A stretch of 64,000 nt of DNA, taken from assembly GCA_045113695.1 (NCBI GenBank), contig JBGUJG010000059.1, positions 62,001 to 126,000 of the forward strand. The letters run 5' to 3'. Below, in pieces: positions 41,590 through 50,600 of this stretch (the stretch's first letter is position 1; every line of letters begins with the position of its first letter). Origin of the DNA: UBA4246 sp045113695. Lineage in GTDB: Bacteria > Bacillota > Clostridia > Christensenellales > Aristaeellaceae. Both the position numbers and the translations under genes were made by a program. Under the pieces are notes generated by a model, which had not been told where the DNA came from, did not search any database, and was given only the letters and a program-made list of their open reading frames with translations.

Positions 41590-42554
41590 TGAAACATGGA
41601 AAACTGATCGTTTCGGTTCCGCCCCTGACGGAAGAACAGCGCGGCAGAATCGCTGCCCGTGCAGCTCAATACGGGGTCGAAGCCCTGTTTTTTGACAGCA
41701 TCCGGGATGCCATGCCCCATGCCCCGGAAGCGGAGATTTTCTTTGGCTCGGCCCCGGAATTTACGAAAGAAGCGGTTAACCTGCGCTGGGTCTGCGCACC
41801 TTCCGCCGGGGTCAACCAGTATCTGGCGCCCGGCGCCCTTCCCGGGGATCAGGTGATCCTCAGCAATTCCTCCGGTGCATACGGGGTGACCATCGCGGAA
41901 CATATCATCATGGTCACTCTCTCCGTCATGCGCAGGCAGCAGGAATACAACGCCATCGTGGGACAGAAAAAATGGATCCGGAACCTCCCGATCCGTTCGG
42001 TCAGGGGATGCCGGATCACCCTGCTGGGCACGGGCGATATCGGTCAGGAAGCGGCCATACGCCTGCGCGCATTCTCCCCCGCAAGCCTGACAGGCGTCAA
42101 CCGCGAAGGCAGCAATCCGAAAGGACTTTTCGACCGGATCGTCCGCTGTCAGGATATCGAAAGCATCCTGCCCGAAACCGACCTGCTGATCATTTCCCTG
42201 CCGGGCACAGCGGAGACTTTCCGGATGCTGAACGAAAAAAGGCTCGCCCTGCTGCCGGACGGAGCCATCATCGTCAATGTGGGCAGGGGCAGCGTGATCG
42301 AACAGAAAGCCCTGCTGAAAGAGCTTGCTTCCGGCCGCCTGCATGCCGCGCTGGACGTATTTGAAGAAGAGCCTGTGCCGGCGGACGACCCGGTCTGGAC
42401 TTGCCCGAACCTCCTGATCACCCCGCATACGGCAGGCAACATGACGCTGCCCTATACGGTGGAGCGGATCACCTCCCTGTTTCTGAGCGACCTGGACCGC
42501 TACATGCAGGGACTGGAGCCTGAAAGAAAAGTGAACCCGGCAAAAGGCTACTGA
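41589..42554 (+). CDS. D-2-hydroxyacid dehydrogenase
   Basis: This 321-residue NAD(P)-dependent enzyme reduces a 2-ketoacid or oxidises a D-2-hydroxyacid. The Rossmann motif LLGTGDIG, the catalytic Arg in VNVGRGSVI, Glu in the EEEP segment and His in TPHTAGN are all present. The exact substrate (glyoxylate, hydroxypyruvate, phosphoglycerate or another) is not clear, but coupling with the PrpR-type regulator suggests a role beside the sugar-acid pathway. Of two adjacent ATGs (41586, 41589) the second has better spacing from GGAGG. Its 3' end overlaps gtrA, which is convergent, by 7 bases. Confidence 0.9.
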   Translation: MKHGKLIVSVPPLTEEQRGRIAARAAQYGVEALFFDSIRDAMPHAPEAEIFFGSAPEFTKEAVNLRWVCAPSAGVNQYLAPGALPGDQVILSNSSGAYGVTIAEHIIMVTLSVMRRQQEYNAIVGQKKWIRNLPIRSVRGCRITLLGTGDIGQEAAIRLRAFSPASLTGVNREGSNPKGLFDRIVRCQDIESILPETDLLIISLPGTAETFRMLNEKRLALLPDGAIIVNVGRGSVIEQKALLKELASGRLHAALDVFEEEPVPADDPVWTCPNLLITPHTAGNMTLPYTVERITSLFLSDLDRYMQGLEPERKVNPAKGY

Positions 42555-42979
42555 TTCCCTCCCTTCCCGCGGAGGATCCAGCGCTTGGCAAAATAGTTGA
42601 ACACCATGACAAGCAGCGTCGCCAGCGTCTTGTTGAGCATATAGCCGGTCACCCGGAAGCCGAAAAGGGTCATCAGGATCTGATCCTCCCCGAAAAGGAT
42701 CCGGAACAGATACATCAGCACCCAGTTCAGCCCCAGCCCGATCAGGCTGCTGATGAGAAACCATACTTTGGCCTTCCCGCTGTCCGCAGCGCCAGGAAAC
42801 ACCCAGCGGATGCAGATAAGATAGTTGACCGTAACGGAGATCAGAAAAGCGATCGGCACAGCGATCAGGGTATCCAGCCCTGCCCCGTCCCTCAAAAGGA
42901 TCAGGGCCGCCAGCTCGATCAGGAAACACACGCCGCCCGTTATTGCGAATTTCAAAACCTCTTTGAGTCTGCCGCCCAT
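42548..42979 (-). CDS. GtrA family membrane protein
   Basis: This 143-residue protein has four helices and the GtrA pattern: LKFAITGGVCFLIELAALILL in the first helix, NYLICIRWVF after the second, and a conserved C-terminal NYFAKRWILRG. GtrA proteins are thought to help flip undecaprenyl-linked sugars for glycosylation of cell-surface polymers. No glycosyltransferase lies beside it. It has its own promoter. Confidence 0.9.
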   Translation of the reverse strand: MGGRLKEVLKFAITGGVCFLIELAALILLRDGAGLDTLIAVPIAFLISVTVNYLICIRWVFPGAADSGKAKVWFLISSLIGLGLNWVLMYLFRILFGEDQILMTLFGFRVTGYMLNKTLATLLVMVFNYFAKRWILRGKGGNQ

Positions 42980-43015
42980 CTTTCACGCCTGCCATTTCAA
43001 CCGGATTTCCGGGAC

Positions 43016-43044
43016 ATTATAGCATTTCTTTTTTCCCCCGTCCA
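43016..43044 (-). promoter_or_regulatory. Putative sigma-A promoter for gtrA
   Basis: On the minus strand TGGACG (43044-43039) and a perfect TATAAT (43021-43016) are separated by 17 bases, 36 bases upstream of the ATG at 42979. Confidence 0.6.
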
Positions 43045-43118
43045 TCCGGACAGGCAAGAATTTACAGAATCACGCTGACGGACCGGTTCCGCCAGCCGCA
43101 TCTGCCGGAGACTGCCAC

Positions 43119-44315
43119 ATGAAAACACTGATTGAACTGTATGATGAACGCCCGCTGGACAACGTGCTGGCAACGGAGATGTTCCGTCCGGAAACGACGG
43201 TCTATCTCTGTCCCCCGGAGGTGGCGCAGAACAGGACCCTCAAGGAGAACCTGCGCATGTATTTCCGTTCCAGAGGCTGCGATGCCCGCATCGTTTTTGT
43301 GCCCGTCAGCCTGATGGACGCCGGGAAGGTTGCCGAATCCCTGAAGCGGGTCATTGCGGAGTATCCCGACTGCGCCCTGGACATTGCCGGCGGAACAGAC
43401 GCCGCTCTTTTTGCCGGCGGACTGGTCTGCGCGGACACCGACCTGCCGGTTTTTACCTACAGCCGGAAGCGAAACACTTTTTTTGACATCCACGGGGCGG
43501 ATTTCGCCAGGAATCTTCCCTGTCCGGTCCGGCTGAAGGTTTCCGACTGTTTCCTGATGGCCGGCGGCTCCATGCTGCCCGGACGGACGGACAACAGCCG
43601 TCTGCAGTCTTATCTGCCGATAGCGGACGCTTTTTATGATCTGTATCAGCAGCACCGGTCCGACTGGATCCGGATCGTTACCTATATCCAGCGTATCTCC
43701 AGGCAGGAAAAAGGCCCGGACGGACGGTTCGCCGCGCAGGGCCCCATGACGGTCCAGGAGAATGGCCGCATGCTAAAAGCGCCGGAAGATGTTTTGCATA
43801 GCCTGGAGGAGATGGGGCTGATCAGCGGCCTGTCGATGGATTATGTGAATGGCGTCCGCTTCGTCTTCCGGGACGAAGAAGCCTGCTTTTTCCTGCGGGA
43901 CATCGGCAGCGTTCTGGAACTGTACACCTACAAAGCCGCTCTGGACACGGGCATTTTCCAGGACGTCCGCCTGTCCGCCGTCGTCAACTGGGAAGGCGGG
44001 AAGATCAGCGCCAGGAGCGTGACCAACGAACTGGACGTCGTTGCCGTCCGCGGCGTCATGCCCGTTTTTATCAGCTGTAAAACCAGCGAGATCAAAACCG
44101 AAGCGCTAAACGAACTGGCCATCCTGCGGGACCGCTTCGGGAGCGCCGTGTCCCGGGCGATCATCGTCTCAAGCGCCGGGAAAGTCCGCTCCGTCACCCA
44201 TCACCGCGCCTTCGAGCTCGGCATTGAGGTCATCGATGAGCAGGATCTCCTCAGCCCGGAAACTTTCCGGGACCGTCTGCGCGCCATCGCCAAATGGCCT
44301 GAAATTGACATCTGA
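43119..44315 (+). CDS. CARF-DUF1887 protein, Card1/Can2-like nuclease
   Basis: This 398-residue protein has the plan of Card1/Can2: an N-terminal CARF-like Rossmann domain (1-140) with DIAGGTDAALFAGGL (88-102) at the position of the ligand-binding GGT motif, a winged-helix-like middle (about 165-255), and a C-terminal PD-(D/E)XK nuclease fold (about 258-398) with Glu267, ELDVVAVRG (Asp306) and FISCKTS (Lys321). The usual Glu of ExK is Ser319. Card1/Can2 nick DNA or RNA when cyclic oligoadenylate from a type III CRISPR complex binds. No CRISPR array or cas gene lies within this window, so the signal source is unknown. CCGGAG precedes the ATG. Confidence 0.82.
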   Translation: MKTLIELYDERPLDNVLATEMFRPETTVYLCPPEVAQNRTLKENLRMYFRSRGCDARIVFVPVSLMDAGKVAESLKRVIAEYPDCALDIAGGTDAALFAGGLVCADTDLPVFTYSRKRNTFFDIHGADFARNLPCPVRLKVSDCFLMAGGSMLPGRTDNSRLQSYLPIADAFYDLYQQHRSDWIRIVTYIQRISRQEKGPDGRFAAQGPMTVQENGRMLKAPEDVLHSLEEMGLISGLSMDYVNGVRFVFRDEEACFFLRDIGSVLELYTYKAALDTGIFQDVRLSAVVNWEGGKISARSVTNELDVVAVRGVMPVFISCKTSEIKTEALNELAILRDRFGSAVSRAIIVSSAGKVRSVTHHRAFELGIEVIDEQDLLSPETFRDRLRAIAKWPEIDI

Positions 44316-44353
44316 TCTCAGACAGAAAGAAGTGATTCCCCATCGCGCTGGAA

Positions 44354-46216
44354 ATGCTGGCTGTCGCCCTGATTATTCTGGTCAGCCTGTCGCTGAGCCG
44401 GGTTTCGGACCGGATCGGCCTGCCGACCCTGGTCGTGTTCATCGGCCTGGGCATGCTTTTCGGGGAAGACGGCCTACTCAAAATACAGTTTGACAACTAT
44501 GCCCTGTCCGAGCAGGTATGTTCCGTCGCCCTGATCCTGATCATGTTTTACGGCGGCTTTGGAACAAACTGGAAAAAGGCCGAGCCCACCGCAAAGGTAT
44601 CCGTCCTGCTGTCTTCCGCCGGCGTCGTGCTGACCGCCCTGCTGACCGGGCTTTTCTGTCATTTTGTTCTGGGCTTTGACTGGCTGCCGGGTCTGCTGGT
44701 CGGCGCGGTGATCTCCTCCACCGACGCAGCCTCCGTCTTCTCCATCCTGCGTTCCCGGAAACTGAATCTCCGTTACAGCACGGCTTCCCTCCTGGAAGTG
44801 GAAAGCGGCAGCAACGACCCGTTTGCGTACATGATGACCATCATCATCGTCAGCATCATGAACGGGAACGCCGGCTTTGGGCCGATGCTGCTGATGCTTG
44901 TAAAGCAGCTGTTTTTCGGCGCCCTGGCCGGCCCCCTGGTGGCCTTCGGAACCGGATGGCTGATGAAAAAGATCCATTTTCAGGACGACGGCTATGATTC
45001 CATCCTGATCTTCGGAGCCGCTTTCTTAAGCTACGGCCTGTCCTCCATGATCGGGGGCAACGGTTATCTGAGCGTATATCTCACAGGCATCATCCTGGGC
45101 AACCGGGAACTGCGCGGCAAGAGGACCCTGGTCCATTTCTTTGACGGCGTGACCGGCCTGATGCAGATTCTGGTCTTCTTCCTGCTGGGCTTGCTCTCAA
45201 CTCCCTCCGCCCTGCCTCAGGTGGCTCTTCCGGGCCTGCTGATCGCCCTGTTCCTGACGCTGGTTGGGCGGCCCGCTTCGGTCTTTGCCATCATGCAGCC
45301 GCTCAAATGCCCCCGGGAGCAGCAGATGCTGGTATCCTGGTGCGGGCTGAGGGGCGCCAGCTCGATCGTCTTCGCGATCATGGCCACCGTGCTTTGCGCG
45401 GAGACGCCACAGAGCCTATTCAACATTGTCTTTTTCATCGTTCTCTTTTCAATCATCCTGCAGGGTACGCTGATTCCCCCGGTTGCCCGGGGCCTGAAGA
45501 TGATTGACCAGGACTCGGACGTCATGAAAACCTTCTCCGATTATACGGAGCAGGTCCCCATTCAGTATCTGAGGCTCCGCGTGGACGAAGGCCACGCATG
45601 GGCGAACCGTGAGCTCCGGTCTCTGCAGATGCTGCCTCAGACCAGGGTCGCCCTGATCCTCCGGGGAAAAGAACAGCTGATCCCCCGCGGGGACACGACG
45701 GTTGAACCCGGGGATGTACTGATCGTCAGCGGGCCGGCCTTCGACGGGTCTTCCATCGGGAGCCTGACTGAACTCAATATCACCGCAGCGCATGAATGGT
45801 GCGGGCAGGCGCTCAAGGATATCCGGATGGACAGCACAAAGCTGATCATCATGATCATCCGCGGGCAGGAGGCTGTCATTCCCGGCGGGGAGACCGTTCT
45901 TGCGGAAGGGGACGTCCTGGTCCTCAATGAGCTGAAAGAGCCCGGCGCCGCCCCTCATTCGTCCGCTGCCGATGTCCGTGCCGTTCTTCGCGGAAACTTT
46001 TTCCTCTGGACAGGCAGATTGCTGTCCTTGTTCCGGAAAACAGACGCAGCAGGCACGGAAAATGCGGAAAGCAAAAAAGCAGCCGTCTCCTCCGGGAAAG
46101 AACCCGAAGACAGTCATTCAGAAGAATCGCCCGGATCCGGAACGGAACAGCCCCGCGAAGCGGATCATGAAATACAGTCAGGAGACAGCCATGGAACTGA
46201 AGGACAGCACGATTAA
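44354..46216 (+). CDS. K+/H+ antiporter with two TrkA_C domains (CvrA/NhaP2-like)
   Basis: This 620-residue CPA1-type antiporter has about twelve helices, with STDAASVFSIL and the ESGSNDPFAYM segment carrying the transport acids, then two cytoplasmic TrkA_C domains (about 390-530; each ends in a GDxLxV turn: EPGDVLIVSG and AEGDVLVLNE) that would sense nucleotides and control K+ efflux. A long acidic, Ser/Lys-rich disordered tail (about 560-620) is unusual. The ATG at 44354 has only a weak ribosome site. An in-frame ATC at 44342 (IALEMLAV) would suit the family start better, so the N-terminus may be a few residues longer. Confidence 0.9.
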   Translation: MLAVALIILVSLSLSRVSDRIGLPTLVVFIGLGMLFGEDGLLKIQFDNYALSEQVCSVALILIMFYGGFGTNWKKAEPTAKVSVLLSSAGVVLTALLTGLFCHFVLGFDWLPGLLVGAVISSTDAASVFSILRSRKLNLRYSTASLLEVESGSNDPFAYMMTIIIVSIMNGNAGFGPMLLMLVKQLFFGALAGPLVAFGTGWLMKKIHFQDDGYDSILIFGAAFLSYGLSSMIGGNGYLSVYLTGIILGNRELRGKRTLVHFFDGVTGLMQILVFFLLGLLSTPSALPQVALPGLLIALFLTLVGRPASVFAIMQPLKCPREQQMLVSWCGLRGASSIVFAIMATVLCAETPQSLFNIVFFIVLFSIILQGTLIPPVARGLKMIDQDSDVMKTFSDYTEQVPIQYLRLRVDEGHAWANRELRSLQMLPQTRVALILRGKEQLIPRGDTTVEPGDVLIVSGPAFDGSSIGSLTELNITAAHEWCGQALKDIRMDSTKLIIMIIRGQEAVIPGGETVLAEGDVLVLNELKEPGAAPHSSAADVRAVLRGNFFLWTGRLLSLFRKTDAAGTENAESKKAAVSSGKEPEDSHSEESPGSGTEQPREADHEIQSGDSHGTEGQHD

Positions 46217-46853
46217 TTTTCTGGGCGACAGCATCACCGAAGGGTTTTCCCTGAAGAACGCTTCCGACCGTTTTACAGACCTGATTTTCCGGCAGGAAGG
46301 ACTGAAAGAAGCCAGGAATTACGGGCTGTGCGGTACAAGAATCGCCAGGCAGCAGCATCCGGACCCGGCTGGTTCCTCCTTTGATCTGGATTTCTGCCAG
46401 CGGTTCCGGCAGATGGCCCGTCCGGCAGACGCCGTAGTCGTTTTCGGGGGCACCAACGATTACGGGCACGGGGATGCTCCGCTCGGCACTTTTGCCGACC
46501 GCACCCCCGACACCTTCTGCGGCGCCTGCCACTTTCTGATGGACGGACTGAAATCGGTTTATCCGGACAAGCCCATCGTATTTCTGACCCCGCTGCACCG
46601 CCTGAATGAAGATGACCCCCGCGGTGACTGGGGAAAAGCAGTTCCGCAGGGGGGGCTCCGGGTCTACCGGGATATCATTCTGGAAACGGCGCTTTATCAC
46701 GCCATTCCCGTGCTGGACCTGTACGCCGTCAGCGGCATCAACCCGGAAAACCGGGCGCAGCGGGAAACGCTGATGCCGGATGGACTCCATCCGAACGCCA
46801 TGGGCCACCGGATCCTCGCCAGGAAGATCGCCGCCTTTCTCCGTCTGGTATAA
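46191..46853 (+). CDS. SGNH/GDSL hydrolase
   Basis: This 220-residue esterase has block I GDSITEG (Ser14), block III GGTND and block V DGLHPN (Asp and His), a complete SGNH set. There is no signal peptide, so it is likely cytoplasmic. It may deacetylate sugars or similar esters. The ATG at 46191 follows AGGAG and overlaps the antiporter gene by 26 bases; the frame is open to 45972, but that part is a shadow of the antiporter tail. Confidence 0.88.
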   Translation: MELKDSTINFLGDSITEGFSLKNASDRFTDLIFRQEGLKEARNYGLCGTRIARQQHPDPAGSSFDLDFCQRFRQMARPADAVVVFGGTNDYGHGDAPLGTFADRTPDTFCGACHFLMDGLKSVYPDKPIVFLTPLHRLNEDDPRGDWGKAVPQGGLRVYRDIILETALYHAIPVLDLYAVSGINPENRAQRETLMPDGLHPNAMGHRILARKIAAFLRLV

Positions 46854-46887
46854 GCGCATCAGCTACAGCATCCTCCAGAATAATGCG

Positions 46888-46926
46888 AAAGACCTCCCCG
46901 GCCGATGTGCTCCGAAGGAGGTCTTT
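46888..46926. terminator. Bidirectional terminator between converging units
   Basis: AAAGACCTCC (46888-46897) pairs with GGAGGTCTTT (46917-46926) around 19 bases. It is placed between the SGNH hydrolase (plus) and the Ig-like protein (minus), and the T-rich outer ends serve both directions. Confidence 0.72.
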
Positions 46927-46980
46927 CTGTTATTCATCGTTTTATCCGGAAACTGCATGGATGCAGGACTGAATCACCTG

Positions 46981-48522
46981 TCATTCAATCAGCTCGAACA
47001 GCAGGGACTCAAACCTCGGGTATTCCAGCGTCTGGCCCCCTTCCGTCACCTCGACATACTTGTTCTCGCTCAGTGTCCCGTACATCCGGACGTGAGAATC
47101 GACGCCAAGCTGCGGGTCGGCACGGCAGATGACATAGATAAAATCAACATATGTGCCGCTCTTGCGGTTGATGGCCATCTTGACCACCCAATCCGTGCTG
47201 GACTGGGTCACCTCCATGACATAACCGGACATGATGACCGTCTTTCCGGCATTCTTTTCGATGCTGTTCCTGAGGCTGCTGTATTTGATGCTCAGCGCGC
47301 CGGACTTGATCCGGTCCAGGCGCTCTGCTTCGGTCAGTGTCCTGGTAGCGGTGAATGTGATGGAACGCGGGGTCATGCCCGGCTTGGAAACCGTCAGCAG
47401 GATCTGGTAGACGCCTTCCTGCTTGGTGTTTACGCTGAAGCTGAAGGACCTGCCGGTCTTTGATTTGTGCACATTCACCGGTCCAGTAACGGACAGCTGG
47501 GTCGTGGCGCCGGCGGCCGTTGTGCCGGAAATCTCCAGCGTGTTGGCGGTCAGGGCCGATGGGATCGGCGTATTCAGATTGATCGGGATATAATCGCGCT
47601 GATACATGATGGAAGCGGTCTTCTGGGCGGTACGGCCGTCTTCCGTAGTGGCGACCACCGTCAGCGTAAACGTGCCCTGCTGCGGGAACAGGAGCTTCAT
47701 GGTATATTTGCCGGACTTGTTGGCGGTGGCGGAATAGGTTGCCGTCTTGCTGTCCGTCATGCTGATCAGGGTTGCGTTCACCACGGCGTTCGGTTCGGTC
47801 TTGCCGGAAATGGTCAGCGTTTCACTGGTCACCTCATGGGGAGGCTCCTCGGTGAAAGTCAGGCGGCAGGCTCCGTCCGGCGCGTTCTTGATTTCGGTGA
47901 AAATGAAACGGTTGACGATCTTGTCAACAAATTTGGCGTCCGCATCCTTGGCGGTGCGTCCGGTCACCTGCAGATCAAACGTGATGGTATAGCCGTTCCG
48001 GACCGTCCGGCGCTGATAGCCGCGCATCAGCAGAGAGCCGCCCCTGCTCAGGGAATACTTGAGCTGGAGAAACCGTCCCAGATTCCCGCCGTAGTTTTTC
48101 CAGGTTGCGCTCTCATAGCGGTATCCCTGTATGCCGTAAAACACGTCTTTGGAATGATTGAGGCGGTAATTGCGCCTGGTTTCTTCATCCACGAGGTTGA
48201 CATCGTAGATTTCCTCTGCATTGACGTCCTGTACGGCGGTCACCACAAGAACCCGGCTGTTTTCCGGGTCAAACGCTTCCAGCAGGATGCCCTGCTCTTC
48301 ATAGCGCGCCTGTGCCTCCTCGAGCGTCGTTCCCTGTGCGGTCAGCCATTCCTGGTTTTCCTCCAGGGTAAACGGGGTCAGCACCTTGTCAAACCACTCG
48401 TTGTCCAGCGTCAGTCTGCCGTATACGGCATCCAGCGGATAAGCTGTTTCCGCCGCCACCGCGGGTGATACAAACAGCGCCAGCATCAGCACGGACAGCC
48501 ACAGGGATACGATGCGTTTCAT
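46981..48522 (-). CDS. Exported protein with bacterial Ig-like domains
   Basis: This 513-residue protein has a signal peptide (1-23, ending AVAA), a mixed alpha/beta domain of about 200 residues, two Ig-like beta-sandwich repeats (starting near ETLTISGKTEPNAVVNATL and NTLEISGTTAAGATTQLSV) and a C-terminal OB-like domain (VIMSGYVMEVTQSSTDWVVKMAI). It is the last gene of the cell-elongation block, 13 bases after rodA, so it may be a wall-facing part of the elongation machinery or just a passenger. The ATG at 48522 follows AAAGGAGG. I know no named family. Confidence 0.8.
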   Translation of the reverse strand: MKRIVSLWLSVLMLALFVSPAVAAETAYPLDAVYGRLTLDNEWFDKVLTPFTLEENQEWLTAQGTTLEEAQARYEEQGILLEAFDPENSRVLVVTAVQDVNAEEIYDVNLVDEETRRNYRLNHSKDVFYGIQGYRYESATWKNYGGNLGRFLQLKYSLSRGGSLLMRGYQRRTVRNGYTITFDLQVTGRTAKDADAKFVDKIVNRFIFTEIKNAPDGACRLTFTEEPPHEVTSETLTISGKTEPNAVVNATLISMTDSKTATYSATANKSGKYTMKLLFPQQGTFTLTVVATTEDGRTAQKTASIMYQRDYIPINLNTPIPSALTANTLEISGTTAAGATTQLSVTGPVNVHKSKTGRSFSFSVNTKQEGVYQILLTVSKPGMTPRSITFTATRTLTEAERLDRIKSGALSIKYSSLRNSIEKNAGKTVIMSGYVMEVTQSSTDWVVKMAINRKSGTYVDFIYVICRADPQLGVDSHVRMYGTLSENKYVEVTEGGQTLEYPRFESLLFELIE

Positions 48523-48535
48523 AATGAATCCTCCT

Positions 48536-49777
48536 TTATTTTGCTCGGGACACCGGCGCAAGCAGCTTTTTCCGTTTTCTGCGTCTGCTGCGCTGCCTGG
48601 TCTGGATCATGATCTGCGTTGTGCTGCTGCGGGATTTGACCACGTTGACCACGATGGCGATGCCGACCATGTTGGTCATGAAGTTGGACCCGCCGTAGCT
48701 GACAAACGGCAGCGGGATGCCCGTGATCGGCATCACGCCGACGTTCATCGCGATGTTCTCAAAAATGTGCAGAAACAGCATCGCCATGACGCCGATAATC
48801 AGCAGCTGGCCGAAGCGGTCGTCCGTGAAGCGGGCCAGATACAGCATACGCAGCAGCAGGATCAGATACAGACCCAGCAGCACGCAGCAGCCGACAAAGC
48901 CGAACGCTTCCCCGATGGCGGAAAAAATGAAGTCCGTATGATCTTCCGGCACGTAATCCAGCTGGCTGATCGATCCGACAACAAAGGTCCCGATCCCGTT
49001 CATGCGGCCGGAGCCGATCGACATCTGAGAGTTCAGGATCTGGTAGCCGGCAGAATTATAATATTTCTCCGGGTCCAGGAAGGAAAGAATGCGCGTGATG
49101 CGGTAATCCGTGGAGCCGGAGAAAAGGGCATAGCCGAAGAAGGCGGCCACGAAAAGTACCACCACCGCCATCAGGCCCCACCACAGCCGGACATCCACCC
49201 CGGAAAACAGAATCATCACCAGGAACATGAAGCCCATCACGATGACCGTTCCGGTTTCACCCTGCGCCAGGGTGACGACGGCGGGAAGGCCGAACTGCAC
49301 GCAGACGAGCATGAAATCCTTGAAGGTGCTCATCGGTTTTTCCTGCATGGAGAGCGTGCGGGCCAGCATGATCAGGATCGACAGCTTGGCGAATTCACAC
49401 GGCTGGATGGTCCGGCCCCAGCCGACGCGCAGCCAGGCGCTGACGCTGGAGATGGCCGTCGCGGTCAGCAGGGTGAAAAGCAGAAGCAGCAGAACGCCCC
49501 AGTAGATCAGGTTGGCACGGCTCTTGAACAGCTCCAGCGGGATATTGATCACGACAAATAGGACAACCACGGATACCAGCACAAAGATGGCCTGCCAGGA
49601 AGCGGAATTGGAATTGATGATATAATTCAGCAGGGACAAGTCCGTTCCCCTGTCCGGATTAAACGTGGCGATGGAAATGCAGATCACGCCAAACACAGCC
49701 AGCACGTAGCTGACGGCCGGCAGAAACCATTCGATGTGCGCCCGCGTCCTGCGGTGGCTGATCGGAGATGAGATCAA
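48536..49777 (-). CDS. rodA: Peptidoglycan glycosyltransferase RodA
   Basis: This 413-residue SEDS protein has about ten helices. It polymerises glycan strands from lipid II together with the PBP2 encoded upstream. SEDS signatures include GWGRTIQPCEFAKL, LAQGETGTVIV, the DHTDFIFSAIGEAFGF segment, and LPFVSYGGSN. It starts with TTG at 49777, seven bases after GGAGG. The mre/PBP2 context favours RodA over FtsW or SpoVE. A basic C-terminal tail (RQRSRRRKRKK) is added. Confidence 0.92.
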   Translation of the reverse strand: MISSPISHRRTRAHIEWFLPAVSYVLAVFGVICISIATFNPDRGTDLSLLNYIINSNSASWQAIFVLVSVVVLFVVINIPLELFKSRANLIYWGVLLLLLFTLLTATAISSVSAWLRVGWGRTIQPCEFAKLSILIMLARTLSMQEKPMSTFKDFMLVCVQFGLPAVVTLAQGETGTVIVMGFMFLVMILFSGVDVRLWWGLMAVVVLFVAAFFGYALFSGSTDYRITRILSFLDPEKYYNSAGYQILNSQMSIGSGRMNGIGTFVVGSISQLDYVPEDHTDFIFSAIGEAFGFVGCCVLLGLYLILLLRMLYLARFTDDRFGQLLIIGVMAMLFLHIFENIAMNVGVMPITGIPLPFVSYGGSNFMTNMVGIAIVVNVVKSRSSTTQIMIQTRQRSRRRKRKKLLAPVSRAK

Positions 49778-49826
49778 AGCAAAACCTCCGTAAAGAAAAA
49801 CAAGCGATCGTAAAGCAGATGACAGA

Positions 49827-50585
49827 TCAGTAACGCGCCCTGCAGTAGTGGGGGAACTTCCTTTCGATCCCTGCCAGCCGGTCAGCCGTGCGGAGAATGG
49901 CCCGCCGCACGGAGACGCTGTCGGACTGCAGGGCGGTTTTATGCATCAGGAGTGCCCGGTAAACATCATTGCTGTCCGGGATAACACCCAGCAGCTGCAT
50001 ATCGGTTCTCGCCGAAATTGCGGCAGGACACTGCTCCTCATGCACGGATACCAGCAGCCGGTCTGCCCGGTTCAGGATCATGCGCGGATGAATGCCTTTC
50101 TTATCAAACAGCAGATAAGACAATTTCTCTGCGGAACGGACTGCCGCGTCGTCCGGCGTCGTCACCACGACAGCGTCATCCGCGGCGCTCCAAACATTCC
50201 GCAGGCCCCGTCCGAGCCCGGCCGGACAGTCGATCAGGACATAATCGTTTTTTTCTGCCAGGGCATTGATGATTTCCGTCATCTGTCCTTTGTCCATATC
50301 GGAAGGGCGAAGCATCTGCGGCGCGGAAAGGATCGAAAAACCCTGGGTTTCCCGGCAATGCACCAGGGCCTGCCCCAGTGTGCACCGTTGTTCCGCCACA
50401 TCCGACAGGTCATAAAGGATTTCGTTTTCAAGACCCAGCAGCAGGTCCGCGCAGCGGAGCCCCACATCGGCGTCCACGAGCACGGTTCTCTTCCCTTTGC
50501 GGGCCAAAGCCAATCCCACCGAAGTGGAAAGCGTTGTCTTGCCCGTCCCGCCTTTTCCGGATAAAAACAAGTATGTCTGTCCCAT
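49827..50585 (-). CDS. minD: MinD-like ATPase
   Basis: This 252-residue deviant Walker A ATPase (SGKGGTGKTT near residue 10; VDADVGLRCADLLLG; VLIDCPAGLG) belongs to the MinD family that places the division septum on the membrane. MinC and MinE are absent here. The C-terminus (ADRLAGIERKFPHYCRARY) does not show the usual amphipathic membrane-targeting helix of MinD, so it may use a partner or do a different job in the elongation complex. The ATG at 50585 is 6 bases after AAGGA. Confidence 0.82.
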   Translation of the reverse strand: MGQTYLFLSGKGGTGKTTLSTSVGLALARKGKRTVLVDADVGLRCADLLLGLENEILYDLSDVAEQRCTLGQALVHCRETQGFSILSAPQMLRPSDMDKGQMTEIINALAEKNDYVLIDCPAGLGRGLRNVWSAADDAVVVTTPDDAAVRSAEKLSYLLFDKKGIHPRMILNRADRLLVSVHEEQCPAAISARTDMQLLGVIPDSNDVYRALLMHKTALQSDSVSVRRAILRTADRLAGIERKFPHYCRARY

Positions 50586-50600
50586 AGTCAATCCTTTTTC

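Noticed and set aside
42585..42605. Sigma-54-like TTGGCAAAATAGTTGAA near gtrA
   Set aside because: It lacks the -12 GC and lies inside the gtrA coding region.
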